Origin: Planctomycetaceae bacterium
GTDB taxonomy: Bacteria; Planctomycetota; Planctomycetia; Pirellulales; Pirellulaceae
Length of the DNA stretch: 64,000 bases
NCBI GenBank assembly: GCA_020638995.1
Contig: JACKHM010000003.1
Location: forward strand, 806,001 to 870,000
Direction of reading: 5' to 3'
The notes under the pieces were generated by a model, which was not told the DNA's origin, made no database searches, and saw nothing but the letters and a program-made list of their open reading frames with translations. Both the position numbers and the translations under genes were made by a program. Numbering within the stretch: position 1 is the first letter of the stretch; each line of letters starts with the position of its first letter. This document shows, in pieces, positions 54,058 through 63,278 of the stretch.

Positions 54058-55898
54058 TGCCCACGCCCATTCAAACGGATGCGAACAGTTGGCTGCCGCG
54101 TATGTCCTGGCAAGAGGTCGGCGAAATGACGCGTTATCTAGTTCGTTTACCTGAGCTGTTCACTTTGGCAAGAGATCGCGTCGATCGAGAACTTTTTGAC
54201 GGTGACGATGAAAAGTCGTATCGAGTCGTTTGGGAAATGACAAAATGGCTTGTCAATGAACACGGGATCGATGTCTTGGCATCACCGTCCTTCCCGCAAA
54301 TGCTCGGAAACGGGCTGAAGAACAACCTCAACCGCAGCAATGACGAGGAGGACATCTACATTCAACTCTTCGGGGCGATGTTTAATCCTTACGAGCGAGA
54401 AGTTACTCCTTCCTGGTCAAATGAAGACCCCGACGACTGCGATGAGGACTACGAAGACGAGGTTGAGGACGAACTGGACGAAGACGATTCGAATGAGCCG
54501 GAAAGCGATGAAGACGATTCTCCAGGGCCATGGGCGGCAAGATGCTGGTTTGAACTAGCTTTTGGGGCCTCACCAGAGACTCTTGATGTTGAATATGGCC
54601 GCCTGTTGCTGGTGCGATTTCTGAAAGAGCGTACGCTTACGGCCGCCCTCGACGCGACATTGGAATGCGGTAGAGAGCGGCGTGATGTTCCCGGCGACTG
54701 GACCGAATTGATGGGGGAAGTGCAGAGGCGATTGGCGTCAATTGAGTCCATTGAAGTTCCTCGGTTCACCACTGTCGGCGAACAGTGGCATGACCACGAG
54801 CGGGAACTTGATCTGTATCGTGGTCGAGAACTGATCGGGCTGAAAACCGGATTAAACCAGCTGGACCAACGAACGCTCGGACTACGGGGCATCGGTGCGT
54901 TGGGCTCGCCGCCGAATGTGGGGAAGACGGCGTTGTGTGTTGAGATCGCCCTCGGAGTGTGCCACCACCATGCGGACAACGATGCCGTTGTTGTCTTCCT
55001 TGCACTCGACATGCCCAAGCGAGATATTTACTCCCGCATCAAGTGCAATCTTGCCGACATGGAGGCTTCGAGATTCTTCCTCGGATCTCCAAATGCTCGA
55101 CCCAATACGTTTTTTGACTGCGAGGATCGACGTCGGCTGCAAACCGCTGAGCAACGCATGGCTGACGAGCAAATCGGGACGCGACTCCTGGTTCTGGATC
55201 GGAGCGATCTTAGAGAAGACGTCTCGGCCGATCGGCTCGCCTCAATTCTCAGCGATCTGAAAGGCCGGAACTCTGCTTCTCGTGCTCTCCTCATCGTCGA
55301 CTATTTGCAGATCATCCCAGTGCCCGAAAGTGGCGGCACCGATCTGGAGCAAGACAAAGAACGTATCCGCGTTATGCAGGACGTGGTGGCAAAGACGACG
55401 ACGGAATCCAACCCGCTCGGCGACACCGTGCTTTTCATCTCCGAGGCAAGGAAGCCACCAAGTTCCAAAGAGACGTGGGGCGGAAGCTTGGCGGAGTTTA
55501 TGGGCACGGCCCGTCTGACGTACGCCATCGACTACGCCATCCTCTACAGCCGAATGGTTGATAAGGATATGCCAACGTACTACGGCATCGCCGGAGCCCC
55601 AGAGATCGAACGAAGGTACAACGAGCTAGATGCGGCAGGCATCGCACCGGCGACGGTCACTCTCGTGAAGGGACGTGATGGAATGACAAAGGGCAGGTGG
55701 GGCATGGAGTTCCACTTCAAGAAGTCGATCCACCGTGACCTCGAACCCCAAGTGCAAGATGCGGAGGCCGCTGAGTACGGTTGCCTTGCGGACCCCGGCG
55801 AAGCGAGCGAACACCAGCGAATCTGGGACCAAATGCAGGATGCAGAGACGGAAGATGAAGATATCGGAATTAGTCGACGGCCCCAATCAGCCAGATAG
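54057..55898 (+). CDS. DnaB/RecA-type ATPase (replicative helicase-like)
   Basis: 613 residues. An N-terminal helical region is followed by a strongly acidic stretch (about 123-158, rich in Asp and Glu) and a second helical part. The RecA-fold ATPase (about 265-560) has 'LIGLKTGLNQLDQRTLGLRG', Walker A 'GSPPNVGKTALCVE' (about 282) and 'VVVFLALDMPKRDIYSRIKC'. Walker B is 'ALLIVDYLQIIPV' near 415, followed by 'VLFISEARKP'. These match DnaB-family helicases. Start and stop are coupled to the small HTH gene, and the next gene begins 10 bp on. It probably loads or unwinds DNA for element replication. Confidence 0.8.
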   Translation: MPTPIQTDANSWLPRMSWQEVGEMTRYLVRLPELFTLARDRVDRELFDGDDEKSYRVVWEMTKWLVNEHGIDVLASPSFPQMLGNGLKNNLNRSNDEEDIYIQLFGAMFNPYEREVTPSWSNEDPDDCDEDYEDEVEDELDEDDSNEPESDEDDSPGPWAARCWFELAFGASPETLDVEYGRLLLVRFLKERTLTAALDATLECGRERRDVPGDWTELMGEVQRRLASIESIEVPRFTTVGEQWHDHERELDLYRGRELIGLKTGLNQLDQRTLGLRGIGALGSPPNVGKTALCVEIALGVCHHHADNDAVVVFLALDMPKRDIYSRIKCNLADMEASRFFLGSPNARPNTFFDCEDRRRLQTAEQRMADEQIGTRLLVLDRSDLREDVSADRLASILSDLKGRNSASRALLIVDYLQIIPVPESGGTDLEQDKERIRVMQDVVAKTTTESNPLGDTVLFISEARKPPSSKETWGGSLAEFMGTARLTYAIDYAILYSRMVDKDMPTYYGIAGAPEIERRYNELDAAGIAPATVTLVKGRDGMTKGRWGMEFHFKKSIHRDLEPQVQDAEAAEYGCLADPGEASEHQRIWDQMQDAETEDEDIGISRRPQSAR

Positions 55899-55908
55899 GA
55901 GAGTACAA

Positions 55909-57747
55909 ATGACCACGGACGGTCTTGGGTTATTTCTCGGCAACATGTTTGACACTTGCATCGTCGATCCCAAGCGTGCATCAATGGTTCGTCAACTCTG
56001 CGAGCATCGCAGCCCGTTTCAGGGAATCGCCAGCTATCCTTGGCTCGATGAAGCTCTGGCCAATCACTCCGCCCGCGTGCTGCGGAAAATGGGTGAGGAC
56101 GAATGGGTGAAAGCCGGGGGCATCCTGGACACGAACGGTCAACCTTACTGCAAGCGGTCTTCGCTTATTGCCCAATACGTCGTCAGCAAACTCGCCGAAG
56201 GATCGGGGGGCCTGCTCTGGAGAGACAACCAGGGAATATCGTGGGCCGTACGTCTTGCGAAAGATCATCGCGGGGATGGCAAGCAGTATCATGCCTTCTG
56301 CGTCAACTGGGGTGGCAATCCTCTCCTGTTAGATCAGGAAGCTCGCCGCAAGATTGAAGCGGACGCCAATGACCAGCTGCCGAAGCTTGATGATGCGGAC
56401 AGATCGTTGTCGTCACAAGGGCTTCAAACTGTTACTCGTAACTTGCGTCTGTTTGATCGAGGTGAACAACTTCTCTGGCTGATTCACGCTACTGTTCTTT
56501 CCCAGCGAAGTTCGGTAATCACACTTCCGGACATTCAATGCGGCGAAGTGATCTGGGGAGGCGATCGACAGAAGTGGCCGCAGAACTGGCGACGCGAGAT
56601 CATCCATATACTCAGGTCGCTCATGCACATCCGCACGGAACGGCTGGTCATCGGAAAGAACGGTTGGAACCCTCGGTTCGGTGCCGAATCGGTGGCGGTT
56701 GCTCACATTGAAGATATGAAACGCACAGAATCTGGAAACGACCGCTGTCTTGACTCCTGCCCAATGTTTCTTTCCGGCGTCAGCCACAATCACTTCGTTG
56801 TCCAGATCGGATTGGGTTTTCTCGGCGTTCTGGAAAAGTTTCTTGTGACCAAGGATGAACGCGGCGAGCGGACGTACGATTTCAGCAGCTCGAAGGTCCG
56901 TGAAGTACGCAAGGCCGGTACAGACATTGTTACGGCCAGCTTACCGAGCAAGATTTTGGGTGGTGCCAAGTGGGCCGAGATATCAAAGAATGAACGCCGG
57001 ATCTTGGATGCGTTGACCTTGGAGCTAACCAGGGACCCGAAGTCGCAACGCAATGACAAGGCCCACGTCTATGAAGGAAACAAGGTCGTCGGCCGTAAGC
57101 CTGGTGTCCTCGTCGAATGCCCGTTGCTTGTGCCCAGTGACCGCTATGTCGTGTTCGGCGGCAACGGTAAGCGTTCCGGGTGCGGTTACCAGGTCGTCGG
57201 ACGAAAAGGAACAGGCTGGTTGTACAAGTGCGGGGATTATATTGTCTCCAAAGACGCCGCCCAGCTTCGACGCGAGATTCGTGCCTTTATGAACGACTTG
57301 TGCGAACTCAGTTCAAAGTTTGGGCTGATTCCAGCCGCGATTGATAAGAACTCGAACAGATGGATCGGGATCGAAGACCTGAAGCGGCTTGCACACAATC
57401 AGTCGGGTGTTGCTCGTCTAAAAGCGTTTCAGCTGCGTGTTTTTGCCCCCGAGGATTGGTCTGAACGAATACGGGCTTACTTTGCCGCCAAGGGTGGCTT
57501 TAACGAAGTGCCTACGATAGAAACTTCGCCGGGGTCGATGGCGGACTGTGAACAACATGAATGTCTCTCGGATCGGGTTCGCCGATTAGGAATCAAGCAG
57601 GGACAACTGGCCAGAGAGATCGGAGTCTCACGATCGCAGCTGACCAACCTCTTGAACGGGGCGAGAAGGTGGTCGCCAGCGGTGCTGGCACGGTGCAAGG
57701 CCTATCTCCAGAAGGTGGAATTGGGCAGCCCAGAGCTTGAAACATAA
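55909..57747 (+). CDS. Large protein with C-terminal HTH (XRE-like), possible replication protein
   Basis: 612 residues. The ATG at 55909 has taggagag upstream and follows the ATPase gene; a longer frame open from 55735 overlaps that gene and is not preferred. The first 500 residues match no family I know. They contain 'FCVNWGGNPLLLDQEARRKI', 'HILRSLMHIRTERLVIGKN' and 'SLPSKILGGAKWAEISKNER'. The last 60 residues are a lambda-repressor-like HTH ('RLGIKQGQLAREIGVSRSQL', then 'LLNGARRW'). Position after a DnaB-type gene and before tandem repeats suggests a replication initiator, which is an inference. Confidence 0.7.
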   Translation: MTTDGLGLFLGNMFDTCIVDPKRASMVRQLCEHRSPFQGIASYPWLDEALANHSARVLRKMGEDEWVKAGGILDTNGQPYCKRSSLIAQYVVSKLAEGSGGLLWRDNQGISWAVRLAKDHRGDGKQYHAFCVNWGGNPLLLDQEARRKIEADANDQLPKLDDADRSLSSQGLQTVTRNLRLFDRGEQLLWLIHATVLSQRSSVITLPDIQCGEVIWGGDRQKWPQNWRREIIHILRSLMHIRTERLVIGKNGWNPRFGAESVAVAHIEDMKRTESGNDRCLDSCPMFLSGVSHNHFVVQIGLGFLGVLEKFLVTKDERGERTYDFSSSKVREVRKAGTDIVTASLPSKILGGAKWAEISKNERRILDALTLELTRDPKSQRNDKAHVYEGNKVVGRKPGVLVECPLLVPSDRYVVFGGNGKRSGCGYQVVGRKGTGWLYKCGDYIVSKDAAQLRREIRAFMNDLCELSSKFGLIPAAIDKNSNRWIGIEDLKRLAHNQSGVARLKAFQLRVFAPEDWSERIRAYFAAKGGFNEVPTIETSPGSMADCEQHECLSDRVRRLGIKQGQLAREIGVSRSQLTNLLNGARRWSPAVLARCKAYLQKVELGSPELET

Positions 57748-57826
57748 CTCACTTTAAAGGGTCCAATGTTTCAACGAACTCACTTTAAATGGTCCAATGT
57801 TTCAATGAACTCACTTTAAAGGGTCT
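57746..57826. repeat. 31-bp tandem repeats (iteron candidates)
   Basis: Two complete units and one truncated unit start at 57746, 57777 and 57808 with an exact 31-bp period. The unit is aactcactttaaa-g/t-ggtccaatgtttcaa-c/t-g, and the third copy stops matching after 18 bases. The first begins inside the stop codon of the large HTH gene. Such arrays after replication genes can be iterons. Confidence 0.8.
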
Positions 57827-58707
57827 CGACTTTTGTTCCAGACTTTCCGTAAGTGCAGATATCACCAGTGGTTGTAGAAAGTGGCAATTGCCCCACTAAA
57901 GATCACTAAAGATCACTACGCGGACCCCGCCGTAACGGCGGTTCCCGCGACTGGAAAAAACAAAACACAGCACCCGCACCATCGAGCTGGTCAAAAGCAA
58001 TCTCTCATAACTCTGGTCGCGAACCATCGCTGGTCGTGAACTTTCGTACTGGATGTGACCATGCCCTCCCCGCAGATCGAAAGTACGTTCCTTCGGATCT
58101 GGTCTATGAATATCAACCACGCCGTCGGCTACGTGTTCAGTAAACGTTTACTATGAACCTCCATATTCTGGTAATCGATATCTGCACCCGGCGGCTCTCG
58201 CATTAACATCCCCGCCAAGGCCTCTTGCTGCGTGCGTCTACTGCTGATTACGTCGTTTCTGGGCACAATGCCGCTGCACGATTACCAGACGCCAGAAGCG
58301 AAATTTCGCACTCGCAGACACTGCTGTTTTCACGGCTCTGGGGAGCCGTAAAAACGCCTGCACGCCATCAAGAGATCCCATCGCTATCCAACACGATCGC
58401 CAAGACCCGACTCACATCGCGTGCCGTGCCCGTCAACGGTCTCCCACGCCCGCAAAAACGCTCCCAGGGTCGCTTAAACGTCGATCGCCACGATCATCGT
58501 GCGACTGGTCGAGTCAAAGGTTCGATTGTCGCTGCCTCCGTCGAGTTCACCAGCTCTGACGGAGCCGACTTCATTGGCTAGCATGGAGGTTGCTGCCCCG
58601 AATACGATAGGAGATAATCGGCTCATCCTGGTGATTTGCAGGACCAATTAAGTTCGCCAACATAAGCCCGTCAATCGCACTCTAAGTTCCAGTCTATAGG
58701 TGCCGCC
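57827..58707. other. Non-coding region after the replication-like module
   Basis: About 880 bp without a gene I can support. It holds a short tandem (actaaagatc twice, about 57894-57914), a small hairpin (ccgccg/cggcgg, 57927-57941) and the palindrome at 58139. A 118-codon open frame at 58225-58581 has neither start context nor recognisable sequence. It may contain an origin. Confidence 0.55.
58139..58152. promoter_or_regulatory. 14-bp perfect palindrome agtaaacgtttact
   Basis: Self-complementary over 14 bp. Its core taaacgttta also occurs at 53711-53720, on the other side of the HTH/ATPase/large-HTH gene block. Paired sites of this kind fit a regulator or initiator binding site. Confidence 0.5.
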
Positions 58708-59256
58708 GTGAAACACATTGCCCTCTTTCTCCTTGTGTGTCTTGCAACGTGTGACTGCCGTGCCGACGACACCGCCGCTGAAGACGCACCGCCTCAAATC
58801 AAGACCGAAGACACGGAAGAATTTCGTTACGATGGCGTGTGGAAACCGAAAGCGGCTTTGCTCGGGGGCGTGCTGTTGCCTCCGGCTACGGTCAAGGGCA
58901 TCACGCTTAGAATTGAGGGCGGAACTTACGAGGTTTCAATCGATGGTGAAAAGCAATCAGACAGAGGTACGTTTGTCCTCGACAAGAGTGCTAGTCCGAA
59001 ACGAATGACCATCAGTAGTACATCCGGTCCGAATAAGGGAAAGACATTTCTCGCGATCTATGAAATCAAGAATGCGAACGCAATGCGAGTCTGTTACGAC
59101 CTGTCCGGCAAGGAATTCCCCAAAGAGTTCAATGCACCGAAAGGAACCGACCTCTATCTCGTCGGATACCGTCGGCAGATAACGGAACGTTCGGATTCCG
59201 CCGACGGCGTGAATCGAACGAAGATAGAATCCGTACCGGAAGCTGACGATCAATGA
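58708..59256 (+). CDS. TIGR03067-type secreted protein
   Basis: 182 residues from a GTG with taggtg upstream. A signal peptide (about 1-19) is followed by a lipocalin-like domain: 'DGVWKPKAALLGGVLLPPA', 'ITLRIEGGTYEVSIDGEKQS', 'DRGTFVLDKSASPKRMTI' and 'FLAIYEIKNANAMRVCYDL'. These match the planctomycete TIGR03067 domain. The ligand is unknown. It opens the plus-strand run of small genes that fills the rest of the island. Confidence 0.78.
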   Translation: MKHIALFLLVCLATCDCRADDTAAEDAPPQIKTEDTEEFRYDGVWKPKAALLGGVLLPPATVKGITLRIEGGTYEVSIDGEKQSDRGTFVLDKSASPKRMTISSTSGPNKGKTFLAIYEIKNANAMRVCYDLSGKEFPKEFNAPKGTDLYLVGYRRQITERSDSADGVNRTKIESVPEADDQ

Positions 59257-59340
59257 CTTGAATACAACTTGTCTCAGATTCCCATCGTCGGTGGACCATG
59301 ATTTGCATCGGAACGCTGTTTTCGTTCGGTAACTTGTCCA

Positions 59341-59622
59341 ATGAGTCCAGATCCCGACGAAAAGACTGTTCAATCTCGCTTGATTACGACATTCGCTCTC
59401 GTCGGAATCGGAGGCTCTCTCCTTGGCGGTTCGAAGTTCGCGATGATGTGCATCGGGTTAACTGCTGTTCTGCTTTTCGGCATCCTGCTGATTCGAGCGG
59501 CTGTCGTAAATCGCAACGATGGATGGATCAGCGGTGCTGTCTTTGGCAGTCGGATCGTCATCATCGGTGCGGCGACAAGCGTGGTATCTATCATCTTCCT
59601 TGCCTGTTCCCCTCGAACGTGA
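59341..59622 (+). CDS. Small membrane protein, unknown
   Basis: 93 residues. After a short charged N-terminus there are three hydrophobic segments ('TTFALVGIGGSLLGGSKFAM', 'IGLTAVLLFGILLIRAAVV' and 'IVIIGAATSVVSIIFLACS'). No family recognised. It is in line with the neighbouring genes and ends about 130 bp before the next. Confidence 0.5.
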   Translation: MSPDPDEKTVQSRLITTFALVGIGGSLLGGSKFAMMCIGLTAVLLFGILLIRAAVVNRNDGWISGAVFGSRIVIIGAATSVVSIIFLACSPRT

Positions 59623-59750
59623 CTCAAACGTGATTTGCTTGCCAATGATAGAGCCAATTCCTTCCGTGACGCCGGAGCGTGCGGGAAGGTTACATGGAGT
59701 CCCGTCTTGGCACCCATGGAGAACGATTTGTGACACGTCGGATCGATCGT

Positions 59751-60101
59751 ATGACCATGAAGGTTCGCGACAAATACCATGTCTGGCATTTGGATGCCAT
59801 CTGGGAGGCGACCGAGAATCTGCCCGTGTTCGACGTGGAAATCGAGTCGCTAAAGCACTTGGACGCCGTGTGCTGGTTCGACGATGGTTTCAAGGCCACG
59901 CTCCGGAATGTGGTTGAACACTTCGTGAGAATGGAAAGCGTGAATGCTGATTACCCAATCATCCTCGACCCTGAGGGCCAACTGTTTGACGGAGCCCATC
60001 GCGTCGCCAAGGCCCTGGCAGACGGTCAAAGAACAATCAAGGCCGTGCGGATGTTAGAAGTGCCGCCGCCGGATGAGATCGTAGACTCGATTCATGGATG
60101 A
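59751..60101 (+). CDS. ParB/Srx-like small protein
   Basis: 116 residues from the ATG at 59751; the frame is open to 59679. The key region is 'YPIILDPEGQLFDGAHRVAK' followed by 'ALADGQRTIKAVRML'. It resembles the 'DGxHRxxAL' box of ParB-N/sulfiredoxin-fold proteins that bind nucleotides. No HTH follows, so it is not a full ParB. Function unknown. Confidence 0.6.
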   Translation: MTMKVRDKYHVWHLDAIWEATENLPVFDVEIESLKHLDAVCWFDDGFKATLRNVVEHFVRMESVNADYPIILDPEGQLFDGAHRVAKALADGQRTIKAVRMLEVPPPDEIVDSIHG

Positions 60102-60287
60102 GGCAGCTTGACTGGTACGGATTCGGCAATCGCCGTCGTTAATGACGCGACCAAGCAAGCCTCGTGCGGTCGCACCAACTCTGACAAGTTCAACCTCATG
60201 CTTGTTGACCACAATGACGTCAGAGATAATTTGTGCCGCTCGGTAACTAGCCCAGTGAAGCGATGAAGTTCGCTGCACAAGTACCGC

Positions 60288-60890
60288 ATGGAGTTGCTCG
60301 CAATGCTAGAACTCACGACCGCAAAATCCGTCCTGCTGACTGACTTGGCTCTTTGCGTCAACCATTATCGGCTTTTTACGCCGGGCATTTACGTCTGTCT
60401 GCACGTTACGGTGGTGCTGGACGAGAACACTCGGATCGTCCCCGGTTTAATCTCAATGGTCAATCATGGCCGGTTGAAGCAATGCGAGCCCGTTGAGCGT
60501 GGATTCGAGGGGCCGCCGAACTTTGTGCTCGATGTATTCGACACCGACGAGATGGCGGAGTACGAAGCACGCCGAAGTACTTTCGAGCGATTCGGAGTCA
60601 CCGAATATGTTGTCGTCGAAAACGCTGAACCTCTGCGGCTTCACTGGAACCGCCACGATGGAAGCCGCTTTGTTGACACCGCCGCTGATCGCAATGGCGT
60701 CATCAAGAGCCAGGCACTTCCGGGGCTGTGGTTTCCCGTCGAAGCGGTCGCGAGACGAGACTGGTGGTCGATTCTGTCCGGGATCGAATATGGAGTGACA
60801 CGTCGCGGGCATCACGAGTTCCAGGAAACAATCTGGCATAAGAATGGGCGGTCATCCCAAGATGACCCGATTCCGTTCGACGCGGGTTAA
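60288..60890 (+). CDS. Uma2-like (DUF820) restriction-endonuclease-fold protein
   Basis: 200 residues. 'GPPNFVLDVFDTDEMAEYEA' followed by 'RRSTFERFGVTEYVVVENAE' is the Uma2 pattern, with the acidic residue pair of the PD-(D/E)xK fold. 'LPGLWFPVEAVARRDWW' is the usual C-terminal part. The family is very common in cyanobacteria and planctomycetes, and its role is not settled. It is followed after 2 bp by the MORN-like gene, so the two are probably co-expressed. Confidence 0.75.
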   Translation: MELLAMLELTTAKSVLLTDLALCVNHYRLFTPGIYVCLHVTVVLDENTRIVPGLISMVNHGRLKQCEPVERGFEGPPNFVLDVFDTDEMAEYEARRSTFERFGVTEYVVVENAEPLRLHWNRHDGSRFVDTAADRNGVIKSQALPGLWFPVEAVARRDWWSILSGIEYGVTRRGHHEFQETIWHKNGRSSQDDPIPFDAG

Positions 60891-60892
60891 GT

Positions 60893-61135
60893 ATGCCGAA
60901 GAAGAAAGCTCCGAAAGCGGAAGAAGTCATCCACTTCCACAAAGATGGCAGCATCAGGGCGAAAGGTCAGTCGATCGACGGCGTTCAGACGGGCTACTGG
61001 GAGTGGTTTCGCAAGAGCGGCGTGATCATGCGATCCGGCCATTTCGACAACGGCATACAAGTCGGCGACTGGACCACGTACGACAAGGATGGCAACGTCT
61101 ACAAGGTCACGTCGATGAAGGCCAAGAAGAAGTGA
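60893..61135 (+). CDS. Small MORN-repeat protein (YwqK-like)
   Basis: 80 residues. After a basic start there are about two and a half MORN-variant repeats: 'IHFHKDGSIRAKGQSIDGVQ', 'GYWEWFRKSGVIMRSGHFDN' and 'GIQVGDWTTYDKDGNVYKV'. Related proteins are called YwqK-type antitoxins in databases, but evidence for toxin neutralisation is thin. Tight linkage with the Uma2-like gene hints at a working pair. Confidence 0.7.
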   Translation: MPKKKAPKAEEVIHFHKDGSIRAKGQSIDGVQTGYWEWFRKSGVIMRSGHFDNGIQVGDWTTYDKDGNVYKVTSMKAKKK

Positions 61136-61163
61136 CTGTCCGGATGTTTGCCGGTTGAAAACC

Positions 61164-61703
61164 ATGACAGATCCATTGCTTTATGGCGGTTGTTTGCACT
61201 CGCCGTTTTTCATCTTTATCCGCCAGCCGCACGGATACTCGGACACCGAGATACTTGCTCTCTTCAAGCTGAGTTCATATCAGCGGTCAACAGAACCAAC
61301 GCCCCATGGTCGACACGCGATAATGGCCGACGCGGGCGATTGGTCGATGCTGGCGGACGACTGGTACTACACTTTGTGGCACATGAAAACGACGCGACCG
61401 GTCATCGAGGGACTTGCGGAATACCACGAAGTTTATATCTGTATGGAAGGCGACTGCGACCGATCCTTCGACTTCGTACACTACCGCAAAGGAAAGCTGG
61501 CACGAAAGTACGTGGTGTCTTCCCCTTCGTATTCAAACCGAGTAGTGGCCGAAGACTTCGGCACACCGTTGCCCGGTGAAGCTGCGTTGCTCAAGAACGA
61601 CGGGTACAATATCGGCATCGAGTTGGCGGGAACGCTGGGGATCAAGAATCGATTCACGGATGACGACCTGCGGATTTACACACCGCCACGGGATGCCAAG
61701 TAG
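61164..61703 (+). CDS. Hypothetical protein
   Basis: 179 residues from the ATG at 61164 (a TTG at 61155 is possible). It is rich in aromatic residues ('DWSMLADDWYYTLWHMKTTR') with one 'CMEGDCDRSF' cysteine pair and no membrane segment. No family recognised. It follows the MORN-like gene by 28 bp. Confidence 0.55.
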   Translation: MTDPLLYGGCLHSPFFIFIRQPHGYSDTEILALFKLSSYQRSTEPTPHGRHAIMADAGDWSMLADDWYYTLWHMKTTRPVIEGLAEYHEVYICMEGDCDRSFDFVHYRKGKLARKYVVSSPSYSNRVVAEDFGTPLPGEAALLKNDGYNIGIELAGTLGIKNRFTDDDLRIYTPPRDAK

Positions 61704-61754
61704 TCCCTCATCGCGTATCGAGACCGACGGCCTTCAAATCAAAGGAGTTTTCCA

Positions 61755-62159
61755 ATGCGTATTTGTGCCCTGACCACGCTCGCTCTCTTCCTCGCAGTGT
61801 CTGCCGTGTTTGCCGACGACGAGATCACGCTCGAATCCGTTCCACCGGTTGTCGTGAAGACGGTACCAGAAGCTGGAACGTCGGACGTGGACGCGAGTAC
61901 CAGTGAAATCCGAGTCACCTTTAGTAAGGCAATGACGGACGGGTCGTGGTCCTGGTCAACGCTCAGCAAGGAGAGTTTTCCCGAAGTTCAAGGTAAGCCA
62001 AGCTATATGAAAGACGAACGAACATGCGTACTTCCTGTTAAGTTGCAGCCGGAGAAGACTTACGCGATTTGGATCAACAGTGACAAGTTCCGCAACTTCA
62101 AGGACGCAAGCGGTGTTCCTGCCGTGCCGTACCTGCTGGTGTTTAAGACGTCCAGATAG
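61755..62159 (+). CDS. Secreted Ig-like (SbsA/Big_5 type) domain protein
   Basis: 134 residues with aaaggag before the start and a clear signal peptide (1-20). The single domain reads 'SVPPVVVKTVPEAGTSDVDA', 'STSEIRVTFSKAMTDGSWSW', 'DERTCVLPVKLQPEKTYAIW' and 'YLLVFKTSR', the bacterial Ig-like fold with the 'TFSKAM' hallmark of Big_5. Probably a small exported binding protein. Confidence 0.75.
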   Translation: MRICALTTLALFLAVSAVFADDEITLESVPPVVVKTVPEAGTSDVDASTSEIRVTFSKAMTDGSWSWSTLSKESFPEVQGKPSYMKDERTCVLPVKLQPEKTYAIWINSDKFRNFKDASGVPAVPYLLVFKTSR

Positions 62160-62263
62160 GAATCGACCCCCGGGCGTTGCCCACGAATTGCTTGATCGCA
62201 CCTGAGGACCCGCTGCTGGGCTTAACGTACCAGATCAACTGCATCATTCCAAACGAGACAGAA

Positions 62264-62845
62264 ATGCCGAAGTCTTTGATTTACTGTGGAGTCGTCTGTG
62301 CAATGTTCACGTCCACACTGCCGGTGGCATCCGACGACAACAAGAGGCCAGCGGCAATACTTGCCAATGACGAACAACTTGAACATGTTGCTCATTTGTC
62401 GGGCAGTGGGGCACTCGGCTGCGGGATCGGAAGCTTTCTTTATACCGATCATGCTAGCGAGAAGCGGCGAGTTGCATGTGGGTTAGATCCAATTCACGTC
62501 TTTGGCCATGAGATTAGTGCCAAGACGCTGTCCGAGTTTCTCGAAGCTCGTGCCAAAGCGAACGAACTGAAGAACGGCCCTATGTTTGGCGACCGACAAT
62601 TCTTACTTTTCACAACGCTCTATGCGGTGGCGGACACCGAGGATGCTCAATTTGTCGACCTTGCCGCAAAGTTACTCGATGACCCGATACCCAAGGTAAG
62701 AGCCTACGCACAGCACACGTTGCTGTGTATTGGCGACGGTAATCCCCAGAAACGGCCGGAGATCCTGAAGCTCTTGACCGCACACAGTTGGAACCCGACC
62801 CCATATCAGTCGAAAGATCACGACTGGGTTCCAACAGATCGTTAG
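62264..62845 (+). CDS. Secreted HEAT-like helical protein
   Basis: 193 residues from the ATG at 62264, which opens a probable signal peptide ('SLIYCGVVCAMFTSTLPVAS'); the frame is open further upstream without start signals. The C-terminal half looks HEAT-like ('DLAAKLLDDPIPKVRAYAQH', then 'TLLCIGDGNPQKRPEILKLL'). Function unknown. Confidence 0.55.
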   Translation: MPKSLIYCGVVCAMFTSTLPVASDDNKRPAAILANDEQLEHVAHLSGSGALGCGIGSFLYTDHASEKRRVACGLDPIHVFGHEISAKTLSEFLEARAKANELKNGPMFGDRQFLLFTTLYAVADTEDAQFVDLAAKLLDDPIPKVRAYAQHTLLCIGDGNPQKRPEILKLLTAHSWNPTPYQSKDHDWVPTDR

Positions 62846-62948
62846 CGATGTCGTGAGCCCAGGCAAGTCCCGAATTCAATATATTCTTGCCCTCACCGAA
62901 TTACTTCAGCTGTCCGTAGACACACAACATCATTCCAAGAGGCACACA

Positions 62949-63212
62949 ATGCGAGAGAAATTTGGCCCATGGCTCCCGGTGATCTTTTGTGCGAGCCTTT
63001 CGTTGATCACCATCGTCGCTAACCTTGCGGCGTATTCCATGACCGGCGTAAGCTCAACGGGTTCTGGTGACATGACGTTTTACTGCTTTATGCCGATGTG
63101 CTTCTTCTTCGTCGGGGCATACCTTTCCCAGTTGAAGAAAGCGAACCAGGAACTTCGCCACCGAATTGACGAACTTGCGGCGAAAGCCGATGTCGCTGGT
63201 ACTGCTGCCTGA
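62949..63212 (+). CDS. Small membrane protein with coiled tail
   Basis: 87 residues from the ATG at 62949. Two transmembrane helices ('LPVIFCASLSLITIVANLAA' and 'FYCFMPMCFFFVGAYLSQ') are followed by a short coiled coil ('KKANQELRHRIDELAAKADV'). No family recognised. Confidence 0.5.
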   Translation: MREKFGPWLPVIFCASLSLITIVANLAAYSMTGVSSTGSGDMTFYCFMPMCFFFVGAYLSQLKKANQELRHRIDELAAKADVAGTAA

Positions 63213-63278
63213 GCATTCAAGTCCCTGGTGTCCGTTATCCAACGCTTTAGTCCACTCAAACATTGCTGGAGCACAAGA

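Noticed and set aside
57746..57826. 31-bp repeats as a CRISPR array
   Set aside because: The period equals the repeat length, so there are no spacers, and no cas genes are present.
58225..58581. A 118-codon plus-strand open frame in the region after the replication-like genes
   Set aside because: No ribosome-binding site, no recognisable domain, and the composition looks like non-coding sequence with palindromes and short repeats.
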